Both the position numbers and the translations under genes were made by a program. The notes beneath the pieces are model-generated. The model was not told where the DNA came from, made no database searches, and was given only the letters and a program-made list of their open reading frames with translations. A stretch of 64,000 bases of DNA from Cinclus cinclus (Eukaryota > Chordata > Aves > Passeriformes > Cinclidae): contig NC_085067.1 of NCBI RefSeq assembly GCF_963662255.1, positions 3,500,428 to 3,564,427 of the forward strand, in the 5' to 3' direction. This document shows, piece by piece, positions 29,601 to 44,600 of this stretch (the first letter of the stretch is position 1; the number at the start of each line of letters is the position of its first letter).

Positions 29601-32600
29601 CTGCACTCAGCTTTATTGGGCTGTCTCCAAAAAGGCTGCTGGGTAGTGGAGCAGGTTTTAACTAGTTTAGACAGATAAAGATCATCCTCGTCAATGGAAA
29701 TGAACAGCTGGAGGCAACGGTTTAGAATCCCTGGAAACAAAACAATCTGAAGGCATGAGCAAATTAACTCCATCAACACTGAACTGATTAAGCAGGAATA
29801 TTCTACCTAAAATTCTGCTTCCACCCAATTACTGTTGGTCATAGAGAGACCACTTTCTGGCAGTAAAGAAAAGGAAATATTCTTCTTGCATCAGATTTGT
29901 CAGGTACAGAAGAGAAGATGATCTTGCCAAACAAGAGACACATGCACAGAAATGCATTCCTAACACATTCATAACCACGATGGTCCAAGGAAGTATTCCC
30001 AGCTCATTCTGCAAACACAAAAACTTACACATGGCTAAATGACAAACCCAGAGTCACCCAGAGAAGTCAACAGCAGAACTGAAAATAAATACATTCATCT
30101 AGACTGCTCCAGGAAGTGACTTTTCTTTTATGGCAAGAGTTTGTATAATACTTTATGGAGTTGGAAATGTATTCCCATGATAGTAAGGGACTCACACAAA
30201 GCACGAGACCAGTAATTTTCTGCCTGTGCTCTGGATATCAATAACTGGGTACAATAAGGATGAAAAGGTGATGAAGAAAACTGAGTTCATACAGAGCCAA
30301 GCACACGGGGCAGGCTTACAGGAGGTCTCCACATGCCCAGGGAACTCTGAAGGGACATCAGACTTTGAAAACTGCTCACAAAATCATACATGAGAAAAAT
30401 ACTTTTCCTAATATCATAAACAGGTTCTCCCCAAATCTGAACAGTCCTCCGAAGTGCTGCACTATTAAAATAAGCTGCATTCATTGATTTTACCTTTGTA
30501 TGAGAAACATTCAGCATTCCAGTGGTTAACTGCATGCTGCCTTTCTGGCTAAGGCTGATAAAGCCCCTGAGCTCAAGGTCAAAGGGCTGAGATAAAGGAC
30601 TATAAAGGAGTGAAAATTAGCACATTCCCTGGAGCAGACGAGCTCATCCCAGGAGACATGTTCCCCTCCCTGTCCTCTGCCCCAGAGAGCTCCTTGTTGC
30701 TGCTGTCAGTCACTGCCACACATCAAGACATAAATCCTGCACCGGAGGCCTCCCAGGTCATGCTGCTGGAGGGGGCTGTGGGAAGGGCACAGGGGTTTGG
30801 GCACTTTGCCATATTTCCATCAAACTATTATGGTCTGGAAGGGATGTTTATTGGATTCCACGTGTCTGATATTGAATGCAGGTGGCTGCTTGGATGCAGG
30901 GAAATACAGGGAGATGCATAGGAGAAAAAAAAAATATTTTCAATGTAATTAAGCTCCAGAGGAGTCCTCCCAGGAGTTTTCAGTGAAACTCATGCTGTGC
31001 ACTGTACAGGGAATTTACAGCTGTGCCAAGGGATCTGCAGCCTCAAGAGAAGGAAATGGAGAATTATGGTACTGCAGATGCTGCAGTGTGGAGAAGGGTC
31101 TGTCTGCTCACTGATTTCAGCAGCCACAGGAAACATCATGCTCAGAAAACAAAATCCTGCACCTTCCAATGTATCCATCCACTGGTAGCAAGGACCAGAC
31201 AAGACCCCTGTTTTTCTCCAACTTGCTCCTTTGCTTTCTTCCCTGCCAAGCTGAAAAGAGCAGACACTGGCATCTGCAGCTCCCCTTCCCAAGGTTTGCC
31301 CAGGAAGGATGCAGTGGATGTCCTGGTTATCCTGGAGCACCCTTGTGTGGAGCTACAAGGGCCCACAGCAAATCACATCAGCATAAGCCACCATCCCACC
31401 TTTGTGCAGGTTTGGCCCAGCAGCCTCACAGCTGAGAAGGAGAGACGTCAAAAATCACTGCCTGTGCCAGCTCCTCTCCAGGCCTCCTCCTCTGCCTGCC
31501 CTGGGCTGGAGCTGCTCTCCCACCTCAACCTGGCCATTGGAACATGCTGTACTTTGCCAGCACTGCTGGCCCTGCCAGCAGCCAGCACAGTTTGTAGGGT
31601 CATCTTTCTAGGAACATTTGTACTCAAGATGACCAGATTCCTGCCATTTGGGAGGTCACTTTTGGCCAAGGTAGAGATTTCAAAGCCTTCACAGATATAT
31701 ATTGCCAAGTTATACCCTCCTTACATGATAGACTGCTCAATCCCCGCTCAATTTTCCACTGCTCATCTTCCACAGAGCTTTCAGCAGCAGCCAGTGCATT
31801 CAGATGGACAATCCTCTCTTGAAGCCTTCCGTGTAATTTATTCTGCTCATGAACTAAGCTCTCATGACTGCTCTAAAGGTTAAGTTAAACCCAACAGCTG
31901 GTCTGTGTGATGGCCACGTGGCTCCACAAACAGCAAATGGGCAATGGGATAACCTTGAGATCTGACCCTCTGGAAATCTGTGAGCTGGGAAATCCCCAGG
32001 CCCTGGGGGACTCTGCTTACCTGAAAGTCACCCCATGGGGACCAGCAGGAACCTCTCTGCCCTGACATGAAACCTTTGTGGGTGGCTTTTATAGGGAGCA
32101 GGCAACAGAATGACACATTTCAACACACCAGTGCAAAACTTTCAAGGTGTCCATGTAATTTTCCATCCCACTACACACTAAAAGGGTCAAGACGAAAGAG
32201 CTTTCCCATTTCTTATTGCCTTTTTATCCTGCAGCACAACCTTTATCAGTCCAAGGCTAGGGACCAGGAAACTTTCTGGCATAATTTCTCCTTATCCCCA
32301 GTGTCTGATTTTACATTAAATCAGCCCAAAGGTCAGTGGGTAGATGGTGGAAGCAGGTGAGCTGCTGTGCACGAGGCTCCCAGCTGGGAACAATGACCAC
32401 AGTGTGTTTGCTGGAACAGAGGATGCCCTTTGTATAAAGTTATAACTGTATGAAATGAACATCTGGGCAATGAAACTGGATCAAGAAGCAAGAGATCCCA
32501 CAGAACAAAATGACGTGAGTGCACAATTAGTGAAAAAGCCATGTGATGACTAGAGGCAATCAGTGACCTTTATATCACAGCATCAAAGTAATTGAAAAAA

Positions 32601-35600
32601 CTGTGTAAACAGAAATTATTTCATGCTCTGAAAGTAGAGCAGAGAATTTTTATTTTTGAGATTATGCTAAGATAAGCTAAGACCGGCTAGCCCTAGGTCT
32701 TGAAGCACAGCCTCTAAATCCTGACTGTTAGAACTATTTATAAATTCCTCTTCCTATAATGGGCAATTACAGACAGGAGGGAATTATTGCTGTTAGGCTG
32801 CATGTACATCTCTGATTCAATTGAAAATAGCCCACTTAGATAAATGATCAGCATCTTGCAACATCATGTTCTACAGAGAACAGATGCTGTGTGCTTATTG
32901 GAATGTAACAACCTCCAATTTGGGAGAGAAATGGACTTGAGCAGGATGCCAACTATTAAATGAAAAGCCACCTACGACAGAGAAGCTCAAGAAATTTTTA
33001 AACCAGCAGCATCCTCCCTCTCCTCATAGTAAAGAAATACAAATTATTCTGAGAGTTGTATTTTAAGATTAGAAATAATATTCTCAGAGTTTGGTGTAGG
33101 TAGAGGGTAAAGGAAGCGGGGAAGATGTTAATGACTGGAATATTAACAGTAAAATACTCTGGGAGAGCTCTGCATGTTCCCACTGAGCCATGGACAAACC
33201 CTGACAGGTGACACTCCAACTTCCTCCACACCTCCCCTAAGAGAAATGGTAATTAGGTCCTTAGGGAACACATTTTTTTGACTTGGGCATGATCATGTGT
33301 TTCTCTTCAAGAAATAAGCATCCTTTGGGCTTAAATTCACAGGAATTATGACAGAACACAGGACTGGTTGTTTGCAAAGACCTATCCAAATGGCTCTGTA
33401 CTCATTTATTTTTTTTTAAATGAATTATTGATGATTTCTTAGCAGAGACTGATGTCTATTCACAGGGATGACACAATTGCTTATCATAATTTGAAATCTG
33501 GTATTCATTTGACGTCTGTGCCTCAGCAACTTGATGATAAATTACAGCACAAAGCTCTGTAGGAACAAGTTCATATTCAATGTCTTCAAACAAAAACAAT
33601 TGATGGTTCCTTTCAAGACCAGAAATACATAGAAGAATACATGATGGCTAAAGCTAATTTTAAAAAGTAACCTAAAAAAAAGAGTTTGGAGAGGGCATCG
33701 GGCTTTGCTGTGTAAGACAGGAAACAAAACTCAACTCAATTATCTCTGAATTGATATTTAGTCACAACATTTTTATCTTCTGCTCTTCACACCAGTGAAA
33801 TGGAAATAATTATGTTTACCCCTATGTAAAGAAGTTTTGGATCCTCCTAAGAAAAGTGATCTATCTGTTCTCTGATTTCTGGATGGAAATCTAAGATGTG
33901 TCTCAGCAATCCTGGGTACTGTGATCCCCACAAACTTGTCCTTTACTCCTTATACTGTTTTCCCATGGGGTATCGAATCAAGTTCAACATCTTGGTCTTG
34001 ACTTGAAGGTCTAGTCCAAAATATACAAAGTACTGCATAAAACCCCAAAATTATGGTGAACAGTTCTGTCCATTTGGAGCTGAGGAGCTCTGCAACAAGG
34101 ATAACATTTCCAACAGTCAGGACTTCCTTTGAGGCTGGTGCCAGACAGTGATGGGCTCCCAAATCGAGTAATCACAAACAACTTTTGATTTCTACTGCAA
34201 ATACCAGTAATACTCCTTTGGGACTTGACCTTTTTAGCAGAAAGCACAGTAATATTTAAAGTTCGAAATTCCCTAGGCTCTCCAGAGCAGGTAAGAAAGC
34301 TGAGACATCTGGGCCAAATGTCATTCCAACAATGGAGACTCCATTTGCCAAAACACGTGACAGGGGCTGGGTGTGTCACCTACTGGACACCTTGCTTTGG
34401 TCACAGTCATGTAGGTGTCACCACAGGATGCTGCAGCTGAGGGACACAATTCCCAAAGAGCACAACCCCTGGGCAAAGCAGCAGCATTGCAGTTCAGCAC
34501 CTTCCTAAGGCCAGGAAGGTGGATGGAAATGCTCAGTGGAAAGCCTGAACAGCAGATATGGATTACAGCAGCCTTTGGGAATTTCAGATCACACTCCCAG
34601 AACCATCTGCTCTTGTCTGTGTCAGTTCCCAGGGGAGGAATAGACTGACCTGATCCCAAAAAGGTGGACTGGTCTCTACTAACTCCCCAGGCTCCATTTG
34701 TACCCCTTCGGGATTCCTGTGCCACTCTGATGTTTTGGACAATAACAGGGGAAGGACACAGCCCATATTTCTCCAAAGCACCATCAGCACTGCGAGGAAT
34801 GAGCATCACTAGGCCCAGATGAAGTGATCAGGCAGATCCCAGAACAGCTCCCAGCCACAATCATTCCTCATTATTATTGTTGGCTTTGCTATAGTGCCTC
34901 AGAATTCATCTGGGCCCTGACAGTCTAAGTTGCCCTGACTGAGAACAAAAAGCCCAGCAATCCCACAATCACCACTGATGTTTTAAAACTGAAATACAAA
35001 TCACCAACAAAACCAGGACTCTCTGAGGAGCAGACCACAGGATTTCACTCCTCCCTTAGTTTATTTTGTTATGTAAAATGCTTTGAAGAAAAGAAGAGCT
35101 CAGTGGGGCAGAGTTTGGGACGGGGTATGTTAAGCCATTTGCCAAGAAGCCATGTACAGCTCACATGAGTCCTGGCACCACTGGCTCAAGGACAGACTTC
35201 CAGTTCCAAACTGGGGCAGGAGGACTCACTATCCTGGTGGAAGAGCTGTAAGAGCACAGGTAGAAGGCAATACCCTGCTGTACTCAGCAAGTTTTGCTCT
35301 GCAGTTCTGCCACACAAAAGGTCACACATGCATCCTAACATTCCTGGGACCTCACAGTGGAAAAGGTATAAACCTGAGAGGAAGGAACAAAAAGTCTCTC
35401 ACAGCAGCCAGCAAAATCTTTCAGAGGCAAATGACTGAAATACCACAACCTTCATATGCCAAATAAACCTGGTGACCCTTCATCACAACCTTAATATTAA
35501 ATCTATTTGCTCTTGGAATGATAAATATACCACACTGTATAGGCAAAACTGCAGTTCTGATTCTGGCCCATGGAAGTCAAACAGGACTTTGCCACTGACT

Positions 35601-38600
35601 CAATGGCCAGACCCTCAAAAAGCAGGACAGCCAAAAGCATAATCACTCCAACCAAAGAGATAGACCTTGGTCTATTCCACGTAACAAAAATACTACAGTC
35701 AGAAACCTCAAGAGACAGATTGTAGCCAAATCAATCTCTCAGCCACTTTAATTAATCATCTAGAAAGGGAAAGCACAGAATAGTCACTTCATGGACATTG
35801 ATTTCTCATGCCAGAACTTAGGTAAATGCAGATACAACTTCAGCAGAGATCTCCAGAGGATGATGGCCTAATTCCAAAGGCAGCTTCCCATGCTGCAACG
35901 TTCCAACTTCCCTCTACCAATTCCATCCAAAAGTTTCCTGGCTTCTCAGCCTCCCACAAGCTCCCATCTCCTGCAATCCATTTGATCTATGCAATGATAC
36001 GGGAGCACTAATTCTTGGAGTCATGCTATACCCCCATAATGCTGATGTTCAGACGCCCTGGGCTCTCTAGCTGGGTGCCAGTTTCAGTCCTACATCAAAT
36101 CACTTCCTTTTAGAAGACAATGTATCAGGAAGTTAAACACCTCTCTTACTCCCACAGACTTTAGTGGCATTCAAAATTTCTGCTCATGCAAACAACCCTC
36201 CTGCAGGCAGCGCGAATGCCCCGGTTCCAGGGCTCCATCAGCAAGCTCCTCTCTCTCCCGGCTCCCACTGAAAGCTCCCACAGCAGCCCAGCCAGGAACT
36301 ATGCCTGGAACTCCATTTGCGACAGCAAAGCGGGCCTCGGCAACAATGAACAAACCGAGCAGAAGGAACGCGGGGCCCTTTGTGGCCGGGGCCGCTGCCA
36401 GCGTTATGCAATGCTCGCTATGGCAACCCCGGGCGCTCGGCAGTAACCCCGCCGCAGCCACTGAACTCTGCCCCACTGGCGAGCGCCGAGCCGCCCACTC
36501 GCCCGGCCGGGCTGTTTACACTGCTCACATGACGGCCCGAGGGAGGCTCCTGGCAGCCGCTCCAGCAGCCAGCCGGATTTCTAGGACCGGCCAGCGCTGC
36601 CAAAGGCTGGCAGAGGTTCGCTCTTGGCGAGCTGCGGGGGCCGCCCGCAGCGCCTGGAGAAGGGAAGGGCGGCGGGGCTGCGAGCGGGGCTTCGTCCTCC
36701 CGACATCAACCCGCTAAGGATCCAGCGAGGGGACGGGGAAAGCAGGGACGCTTTAAAGGAGGGAACTGTATTGCAGCAAAATGTGAAATATGTAAAAACC
36801 CCTTTGTTTGCTAAAATGTATAAATAGTAAAAAGTTCTGATGGTTGATTTGTGGAGTTCCACCTGGCACCCAGGCTTGGCAACTCAGAAATAAATAATCC
36901 ACGTCTATCTCGAATGTGCCATTTGCGCACCGGGTAACAAATTCGATTTTTGTAGACAACAGTATCCTTATTTTTTCCGTAATGAGTGGCAGATGAGTGA
37001 GGATAATGAACTGGAGCTGGGCACGTAACACTGGACAAGAGCTGTGTGCCATGAGCTGCACGTTCCTGGGTTACACGGGACTGCACAGAACTTCCCCAGC
37101 CCTGGACTCGGGAGCATTTACCAGGGAACAGAGGGGGATTTGGAGACAGGGGTGCTGTGTTCCACAGGTGCCTTGCTAAAATGGTGATTTAGTCTTACAG
37201 CACAATCCCGTAGGAAAAAGCTGCAGATTCCCAAACCGCTGTGTGAGTGCTGCTACTGCTCCAGCACTTCCACAGCATTTATTTCCACACATTAACAGAT
37301 GTTCATTATCTCACACCCCTGTGATGCTGGTATGGGGAAGTGAGCGAATAATAACCTCCACATTTTCTAATGAGAGAATTAAGAGCTCAGGTAACTCTCC
37401 CTGGAGAGCCCGGGGCAGCAGAGCTGAGTCAGGGGCAGAGCCTGGAACAGAGCCCTGAGCTGCAGCACCCACACAACACTCCAGGAATATGTGAGTATGT
37501 TTCACTGCCTGGGGCAAACAACAATCCAACCTTCAACAGGCCTCTTAGTGGTGCTCTGCAGAGTCTCTAGGATTCCTGGGCACTTGGACTGGACAGAAAA
37601 CACATTTACAGTTGAAAATGATCCACCATTACCACCAACATCAAAGGAGCTGTTTAAATGTACCCCCAAAATTTTCCAGGGGCCAAAGTGTGACCTCTGC
37701 ATCACCTAACTGTGCTCTGTATGACACAGTTCTGGATGACTCTTTGTGTCAATACTCTTGGCTGCTCTTCCTTTAAGGAAAAAAACTCATGTGCTCTCCA
37801 GTAAAACCTTGCTACTCTCAGTAAGAGGTTGTGTGGATTTATCTTCTTTGCTATGACAAATTCCTTGTCACAAGAATGAACCCTACAGATACTGCTCTGA
37901 AAAGCAGTGCCTTGACGCCAGACCTGCCTTTCACATGTTCATCCAGTTATCCCTATATCCAAACATAAAAGTATAATTAAAAAAAATAGAAAGGAAATTT
38001 GCTAGGTCAGGCTAAAAATCTTAACACTCACAAATTTCAGTTCAGATCAGTGGCTCAGTCTCATTTCTGCAGGAACAGGCTCCTTGCAGTTCTCTGACCC
38101 TCACTGGTGAGAGCAGCTGTGGGAGTTCTTCAAGCCTCAGACTCTTGGCACCAGTCCTGCAAAGCCCTCACCTCTCTCCCCCACGGGTCAAACCTCTGCC
38201 TGCAAATGTTTTATCCTGCAATATTATACAGTGCCTTTCCCAAGGCAAATGATAAACCAGCCTTGGCAGCCCATCGTGTGGCTACTTACAAGAAGAAGAG
38301 AAATGCTGAGTATTTGGCTTATGAAACAGAAATACAGGAAGAAAATATTTATAACAATGCTACTGTTTAAATAATGGAGACCATAATTTATTACAGATGT
38401 GACCCTTCTCCAAAATGAAGGGTTTAAATCTTGCTGATGCAATGTAATGACAAGAAGTAGAATGGACTTAATGAAGAATTCAACCAACTTCCATTATGAA
38501 TTGCCCCCTTTTATCGTCTGCCATTTTGTACCCCAAAATAGGAACAAAATTTGCTTCTTTCAAGCACTGTCAGACTTTTCAATGCTCAGATTTAAAAACT

Positions 38601-41600
38601 GATTGATAGGAAAACATCAATCCTTCATCCTAATAGATAATGAGCATTTCTACATTAAACAAAATTCAGTTAATTATTAACAATTAAAGATGAGAAAATG
38701 GTGTGGAACTCAGACAAGATTTGTTATGCTTACAGTCACACACAAAGAATATAGAATGTATGTGCAGGGAGGGGAGGATGTGCAATGAATTATTTCAATG
38801 CAAACGGCAATTGCAGAGAAACAGATTGCAACACTGAAATGAGAAACCCTGAAATTACTGTACAAGGAGTCTGCAACTACAATGAGATTGAGTTAATATG
38901 TGACTGGTTAGAAGAGGGGGCATGACTTGGCATGGAACTGTAATCAAAATGTCTTCGTTCAATGCTTTACTTGGCACAGAAGGATCAGATAACAAAATAT
39001 TCACCCCAAATCCCACTTCAGTTGCTAAAAAGGTATTTCAGTTTCCTGCACTGCAGTAAAAATACTTCTTTTCATTTTAACCAAGGTGGACTGAAGAAGC
39101 TACAAGAGGCAAAAGATGCTCAATGATGTCCAGCAAAGAGTACATTTCCCTTCCTCCTGATGCAATACAACTGAAATTATAAAACACCACCCACATTTGC
39201 TAATCTAGTGCACATTAGGAAACAGGTGAATCTGCAACTAACGAAAACATTCATTTCCTATTTGCTTCAAGCTGGTGCTGCATCATATGAACAGCATTTC
39301 CTTCAGAACAAATTATCTAAAGTCTTCAAAATTGGCTTCAGTTTCTCCACCAAGAGCAACAGTAAAACTCCATGAGCAAACAACATTCATCAGACTTCTT
39401 TGAGATACTGAGTATCTTTTACTCCCTTTTACTTATTATATTACATTTCTAAATGTGTTTAACCATTTGCCAGCATCACCTACCTGCTAACAGAACATCT
39501 TGTTCTATTCACAGTTGCTGTGTGTTGGGAATTCTGCACTGCTGGCACTCTCTGTTGGTGAGGCTGGGTTCTCTTAAACAAAATTCATACTTGGTAGTGG
39601 AGTTATGTTAAATGTACTCCCAACCTAGCAATGTCCTTTAAGGAATTGATTCTTTTAAATAGTCTGCTCTAATCTGAAGTACCACACCTACCATCTTCTA
39701 TTTCAATCTTACACTGGAACTGAAAAACGTTGTCATTTCATGTATACTGATTGAACTAGGGCCAAGGGGAATAAAACCATTAAGGTTTCACGTGAACTCA
39801 GAGAAGAAAGACTTCTTTGGTAATATAATTACAGAGCACAGAGCTCGTAAGAGGAAATGAACTACAGGGATTTATTTGATTAGATTTTTTTTTCCTTCTC
39901 CTTTTTAATGATAGCAAGGACTCTCCTTCCCCCACTCCTTCCAGTCTAACAGTAGATGTTAAGCAAATTCTTAGCAGGCAGGAACTGGGACTGTTACAGA
40001 GGGATGTTTCAATGGGACACTGTTATGGGATGGAGTGTTTCCAGTTCAGTTTTGAGTATCTCAACCATCTTCGTTGTTTCTGCTGAGGAGCCCTGAACAA
40101 CACTCCAGCTGTATGAATATGTTTGTAAAAGGAGCTGAGGTTGTGTCTCACCACATCACCTTTCCAGCATCAGGACAAAGCTGGAGCAGGGATCTGTGAG
40201 CACTTCATGGGCTGTGCAACACTCAAGGGCACCGACCAGTTTACTTCATTGTCTTGGTAACTGTTGTGGTTGACCTGGGTTGACCAGATCAGTGTAACTT
40301 AATCATCCTAAGAAGGAAACAAGTGCAACAAGTGGCAGAGCTAATTACTGTAGGTTCCCTCCCTGAATGGACTTCCTCAAGCTTGTGCCTCACGTTCACA
40401 ACCTTTGGCCTGCCCAAGCATTCAAACAGTTCTGGCTGTGCACCTCCCTGGGACAGCCAAGTCACCTACAGCACTTACTGTGCACTCTGACCCATGGATC
40501 TGGATCTATTCAGTACCCACACACTCCATGGAATCTCAGGAAGCAGCACGGTATAAACTCCTATTTACACTGTGTCAATATTCAGGATTTTACTGACAGC
40601 CTGTTAGTTACAATGTAAAGTGCACATTTTACCTACTCAGTATTTTTAAAACCCTGTTTTTCTCTCTCTGTGTACAGCGATGCAGCTGTAGAGATCATCT
40701 GGAAGACTAAAACAAATGGTGCCCTGATATAATCATAACAGAACTGGAGGAAAGGCAATTTAAGCAAAAATCTTGACAGTAGAATCTGCTCCTGTGTAAG
40801 TCTGACCTGTTCTCCTTGCAGAAGCAACATGACAGAATGTTTTGCAAAAGATTTGTATTTATATGCTTGGCTGTCAGCTCTAGATGTTGCTCCTTGTCTG
40901 TATAATAATTACATGGAATGCTCAGTGGAGATGTTCTCTAAATTGAAATAAACAGAATCAATGCAGACTTAACTGCACTGTCACACCACATGAATAAAAC
41001 ACGCTGATGGATTCTCTTGGCCAGTGTTCAACAGGGATTTGCTTATTGCTATGCAAAGTGCATGTTAAATGGTGTGCCAGCAGTTGAAAAATGCCATTTC
41101 TGTCTAACTTTTACCTACTTTTGATACCAGTGACTCCTAGGATTCCTCAAATAGAAAGAATTGTGTATTTATCTCTGCCACACAGTACAAAGGAAGAAGA
41201 AACATTCTGGAAAATAGCTATGTACAATGGTTGACACTGGATAGGGATCTAGGGGACTGACATGTAAAAAAATTACTCCACATAATTTTACAAGTTAACT
41301 TCAAATCCTCTGCATTTCTTGTATGTATTTCTCCAACATCAAACCATCCTTCTTTCATGCTGCCTGATGAACTAACACTGACTCCAGGACCTTCACTTGG
41401 TTCTGCAGTTTATGTATCCTTTAGAAGGTCTCACAAAACCACAGCCAAGCCCCTTGACGTGGTCACTTCCTTCATCATCCCCAGCAGACAAAGGTTGTTT
41501 CAGTTCACTGGAAGGCACTGAAGCACGTACAGGTCTCATCTGATTACAGAGAGCCTGTAATGCCCCGAGGCCACCGAGACTGTCAACACAGCTGTCCCTG

Positions 41601-44600
41601 TGTGCTGAGACAAATGTCCTGCTGGGCAATCCCTGAGTCAAAATGGAAACGCAACTTCTGAAATGGATTAGGGCTAAGGACAAGGACTGTAAATAGGCCA
41701 GGAAGCCAGGGAAGTTTATTAGGTATTACTAAAGGAGATTCTATTGAGCTTAGGAAGTACCTTGACCCTTGTGCTGTTCTGCCAGTCCGAGTATTCTGAA
41801 GTATTTTACTTCTCTGGTCACCTATTGCTAACATAACATAAAAATGAACATTTTCTGAGCATGTCTCAGACACACAAGACCACACAGAATATGTATAAAG
41901 CTCACAAAGAAGGGAGGTGCAGAGATCTGCACTCTAATGGCATAATTAGATCTTGTGAGAAAAGCAGCCCTGCTGCATCAGCACTGCTTCCACCCTCACC
42001 TATCCCACACCTTCATCCACTCCACACCTTCATCCTCCCCACACCTTCATCCTCCCCACACCTTCACCCACCCCACACCTTCACCCTCCCCACACCTTCA
42101 TCCACCCCACACCCTCACCCTCCCCACACCTTCATCCACCCCACACCTTCATCCACCCCACACCTTCACCCTCCCCACACCTTCATCCACCCCACACCTT
42201 CACCCTCCCCACACCTTCATCCTCCCCACACCTTCATCCTCCCCACACCTTCACCCTCCCCACACCTTCACCCACCCCACACCTTCATCCACCCCACACC
42301 TTCATCCTCCCCACACCTTCATCCTCCCCACACCTTCACCCACCCCACACCTTCACCCTCCCCACACCTTCATCCACCCCACACCTTCACCCTCCCCACA
42401 CCTTCATCCACCCCACACCTTCATCCACCCCACACCTTCATCCACCCCACACCTTCACCCTCCCCACACCTTCACCCACCCCACACCCTCAGGAAAATCC
42501 TGGCAGAGCTGCAGTCAAAGGCAGAAATTCTGTTTCCTGACACAAACTCTGCAGCAGAAGCAAACTAGAGCAATCCAGTCCCTGAAACCACTGAAAAATC
42601 TCCTAAATGTACATCCTGAGGGTTAAACATCCCCAAATAAATTACAATTACTGTTAATGCAGATCACTTTAAGACCAAACTAGTCTGGGCAACATTGTTA
42701 AAACATTAACTTCTACAGGTTTATTTTTCTAATATCTCTTCCTATTATTTCTTTTAAATTAATTTTCTGGTCATCTATGGCTTAGAAAATGATTGATTCA
42801 GTAGGTATCTGCTCCCACATCTGGGTTTTCTTTAAACAAAGTCACAAAAATGACAAATCTTCTCCTACATAATATTTTATTGCTTCCTACGTTCTTGCTT
42901 TTGGTGTTTTAATCATAACTAGAGGCTCACACACTCCCATCTCAGCAAGTACAGTATGCTGGATAAGCCAAAAAAACATTTTCAGGTTTTTTGAAGGCTT
43001 GCCCAGACATCTAATATTTTATCATAAAAATCTGACATTTTCTTTTGCTCTGAGTCACTGATAAAAAATTTACTTCATGGAACATTTGAAATGGGAAAAA
43101 AAATAAGGGAAAGCAGCCCTGTAAAACAGGAATCTGTAAATGTATAAAACAGAATTGGCAGCAGCATTCCCAACCTTGGGCCTTGTCCCTGTCAGTTCAG
43201 CTGCTCCAAGGGCCAGGGACCGTTGGTGACACCACAACAGTGACAGTGCCACACAGAAAATTCAAACCAGGCTGTGATGAGGGCCAAGCCAGCAAAATTC
43301 CTACCTCCTTCTTCCTGCAGCCCAGTACAGGTGGGTTTCTACCCACTCATTTTAAATAAGTGATTTTGCTCTTTCTAAAACAACTCTCTCTAAGGATAGA
43401 ACTTAATTTTTCCATTTTATTGTATTAACAGGGATGGAGTGATGCATTTCTCCTCCCTAAATGAACTTTTAGCCATGGTTTGTGCAATTCTGAGTTGAAA
43501 TGGAAGCTGGAGCTCCAAATCATAACAGTATTTTATAATTGTTTCCAAACAACTAGGTAAATTATATAAGAATTTCTAGAAATAATGGAAAAGCTTATCA
43601 AAACACAGTATTAAAAACTAACACATGCAGTAAACAAAGATAATATTAACTGTAGTTAAGGAGATAAAGCAGTTGGTTTTGCATCACACATGCCGTTGAG
43701 GCATCTAAAAAATTAGTAGAACAGACTTCCATATCTATTTTTATTCACAGACCACAAGATGAAAAAGGATTTCCTCCTTCAGTTTTGAATGAGCTTCTCA
43801 AGACTGAATTACTGAGTGTCTGATAAGACAACTCAAAAGGAGTCTCTCATTCTAAAATAGTCTAGTGCTAAGTGAGAGGACTCCATCCATTCTGTGGTTT
43901 TACTTTCTCTTAAACAGTGGCAGGAAAAAGCATAGTGCCTGCCTCTTTAATTTCATGTAAGTTATCATGTAAAGAATATATGAATCTTAGTATAGATGGT
44001 CATAAATGCACAGTAAATCACAATGTTTTAAACCGTTTAATTTAACATAATAAAACATTAATAATTGCAATAGATTTTGATCCATGCTGCTCCAGTGGCT
44101 TTTGGTTTTACAGGGGAAAATCAGGCTTACAAGCTAATTAATTCTAGTGACTGACTGTAGTTATTATCAGTGTCATAGGCTTTTAAAGCCAGCAAGACCA
44201 GTATGGTCATTATTCTCATACAAAATGTGTGTAACAGCTCAACAGACCCCACCCTCCAAATCTCTTGCTGGTGTTGGTCCTCCTGTATGACCATCGAGTC
44301 ATCTCATGGATAAAGCAAATAGCCCAAGCATGTGTAACATCCATTATTAGGCCTGTTTTCCACTTCTTTTGTCATTCTGGTGGCATTTTCCCAAGCATTT
44401 TACACCAAGATATTGATCTAGAACAAGAGACTCTCAACACCTGAAGAGGCAATAACAGCTCCTTACTCCTGTCTGATACTCAAAAACTAGGAAATACACA
44501 TGCACAGATGAAGTGACACAGTGCAGCATTCCTTGAGCTGGGCTTCACTTGAAACAAAGGACTCTTGGCTCTCATTTGCACAGTTCAGAATCCTGAATAT

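Noticed and set aside
33790..33870. Possible MIR 5' part ('gtgaaatggaaataattatg...')
   Set aside because: The match is a short, low-complexity word string that could occur by chance.
41861..42626. Thr/Pro/His-rich frames of 235 and 223 codons
   Set aside because: They cross the 17-bp minisatellite. The unit length rotates the frame, so the same peptide pattern appears in every frame.
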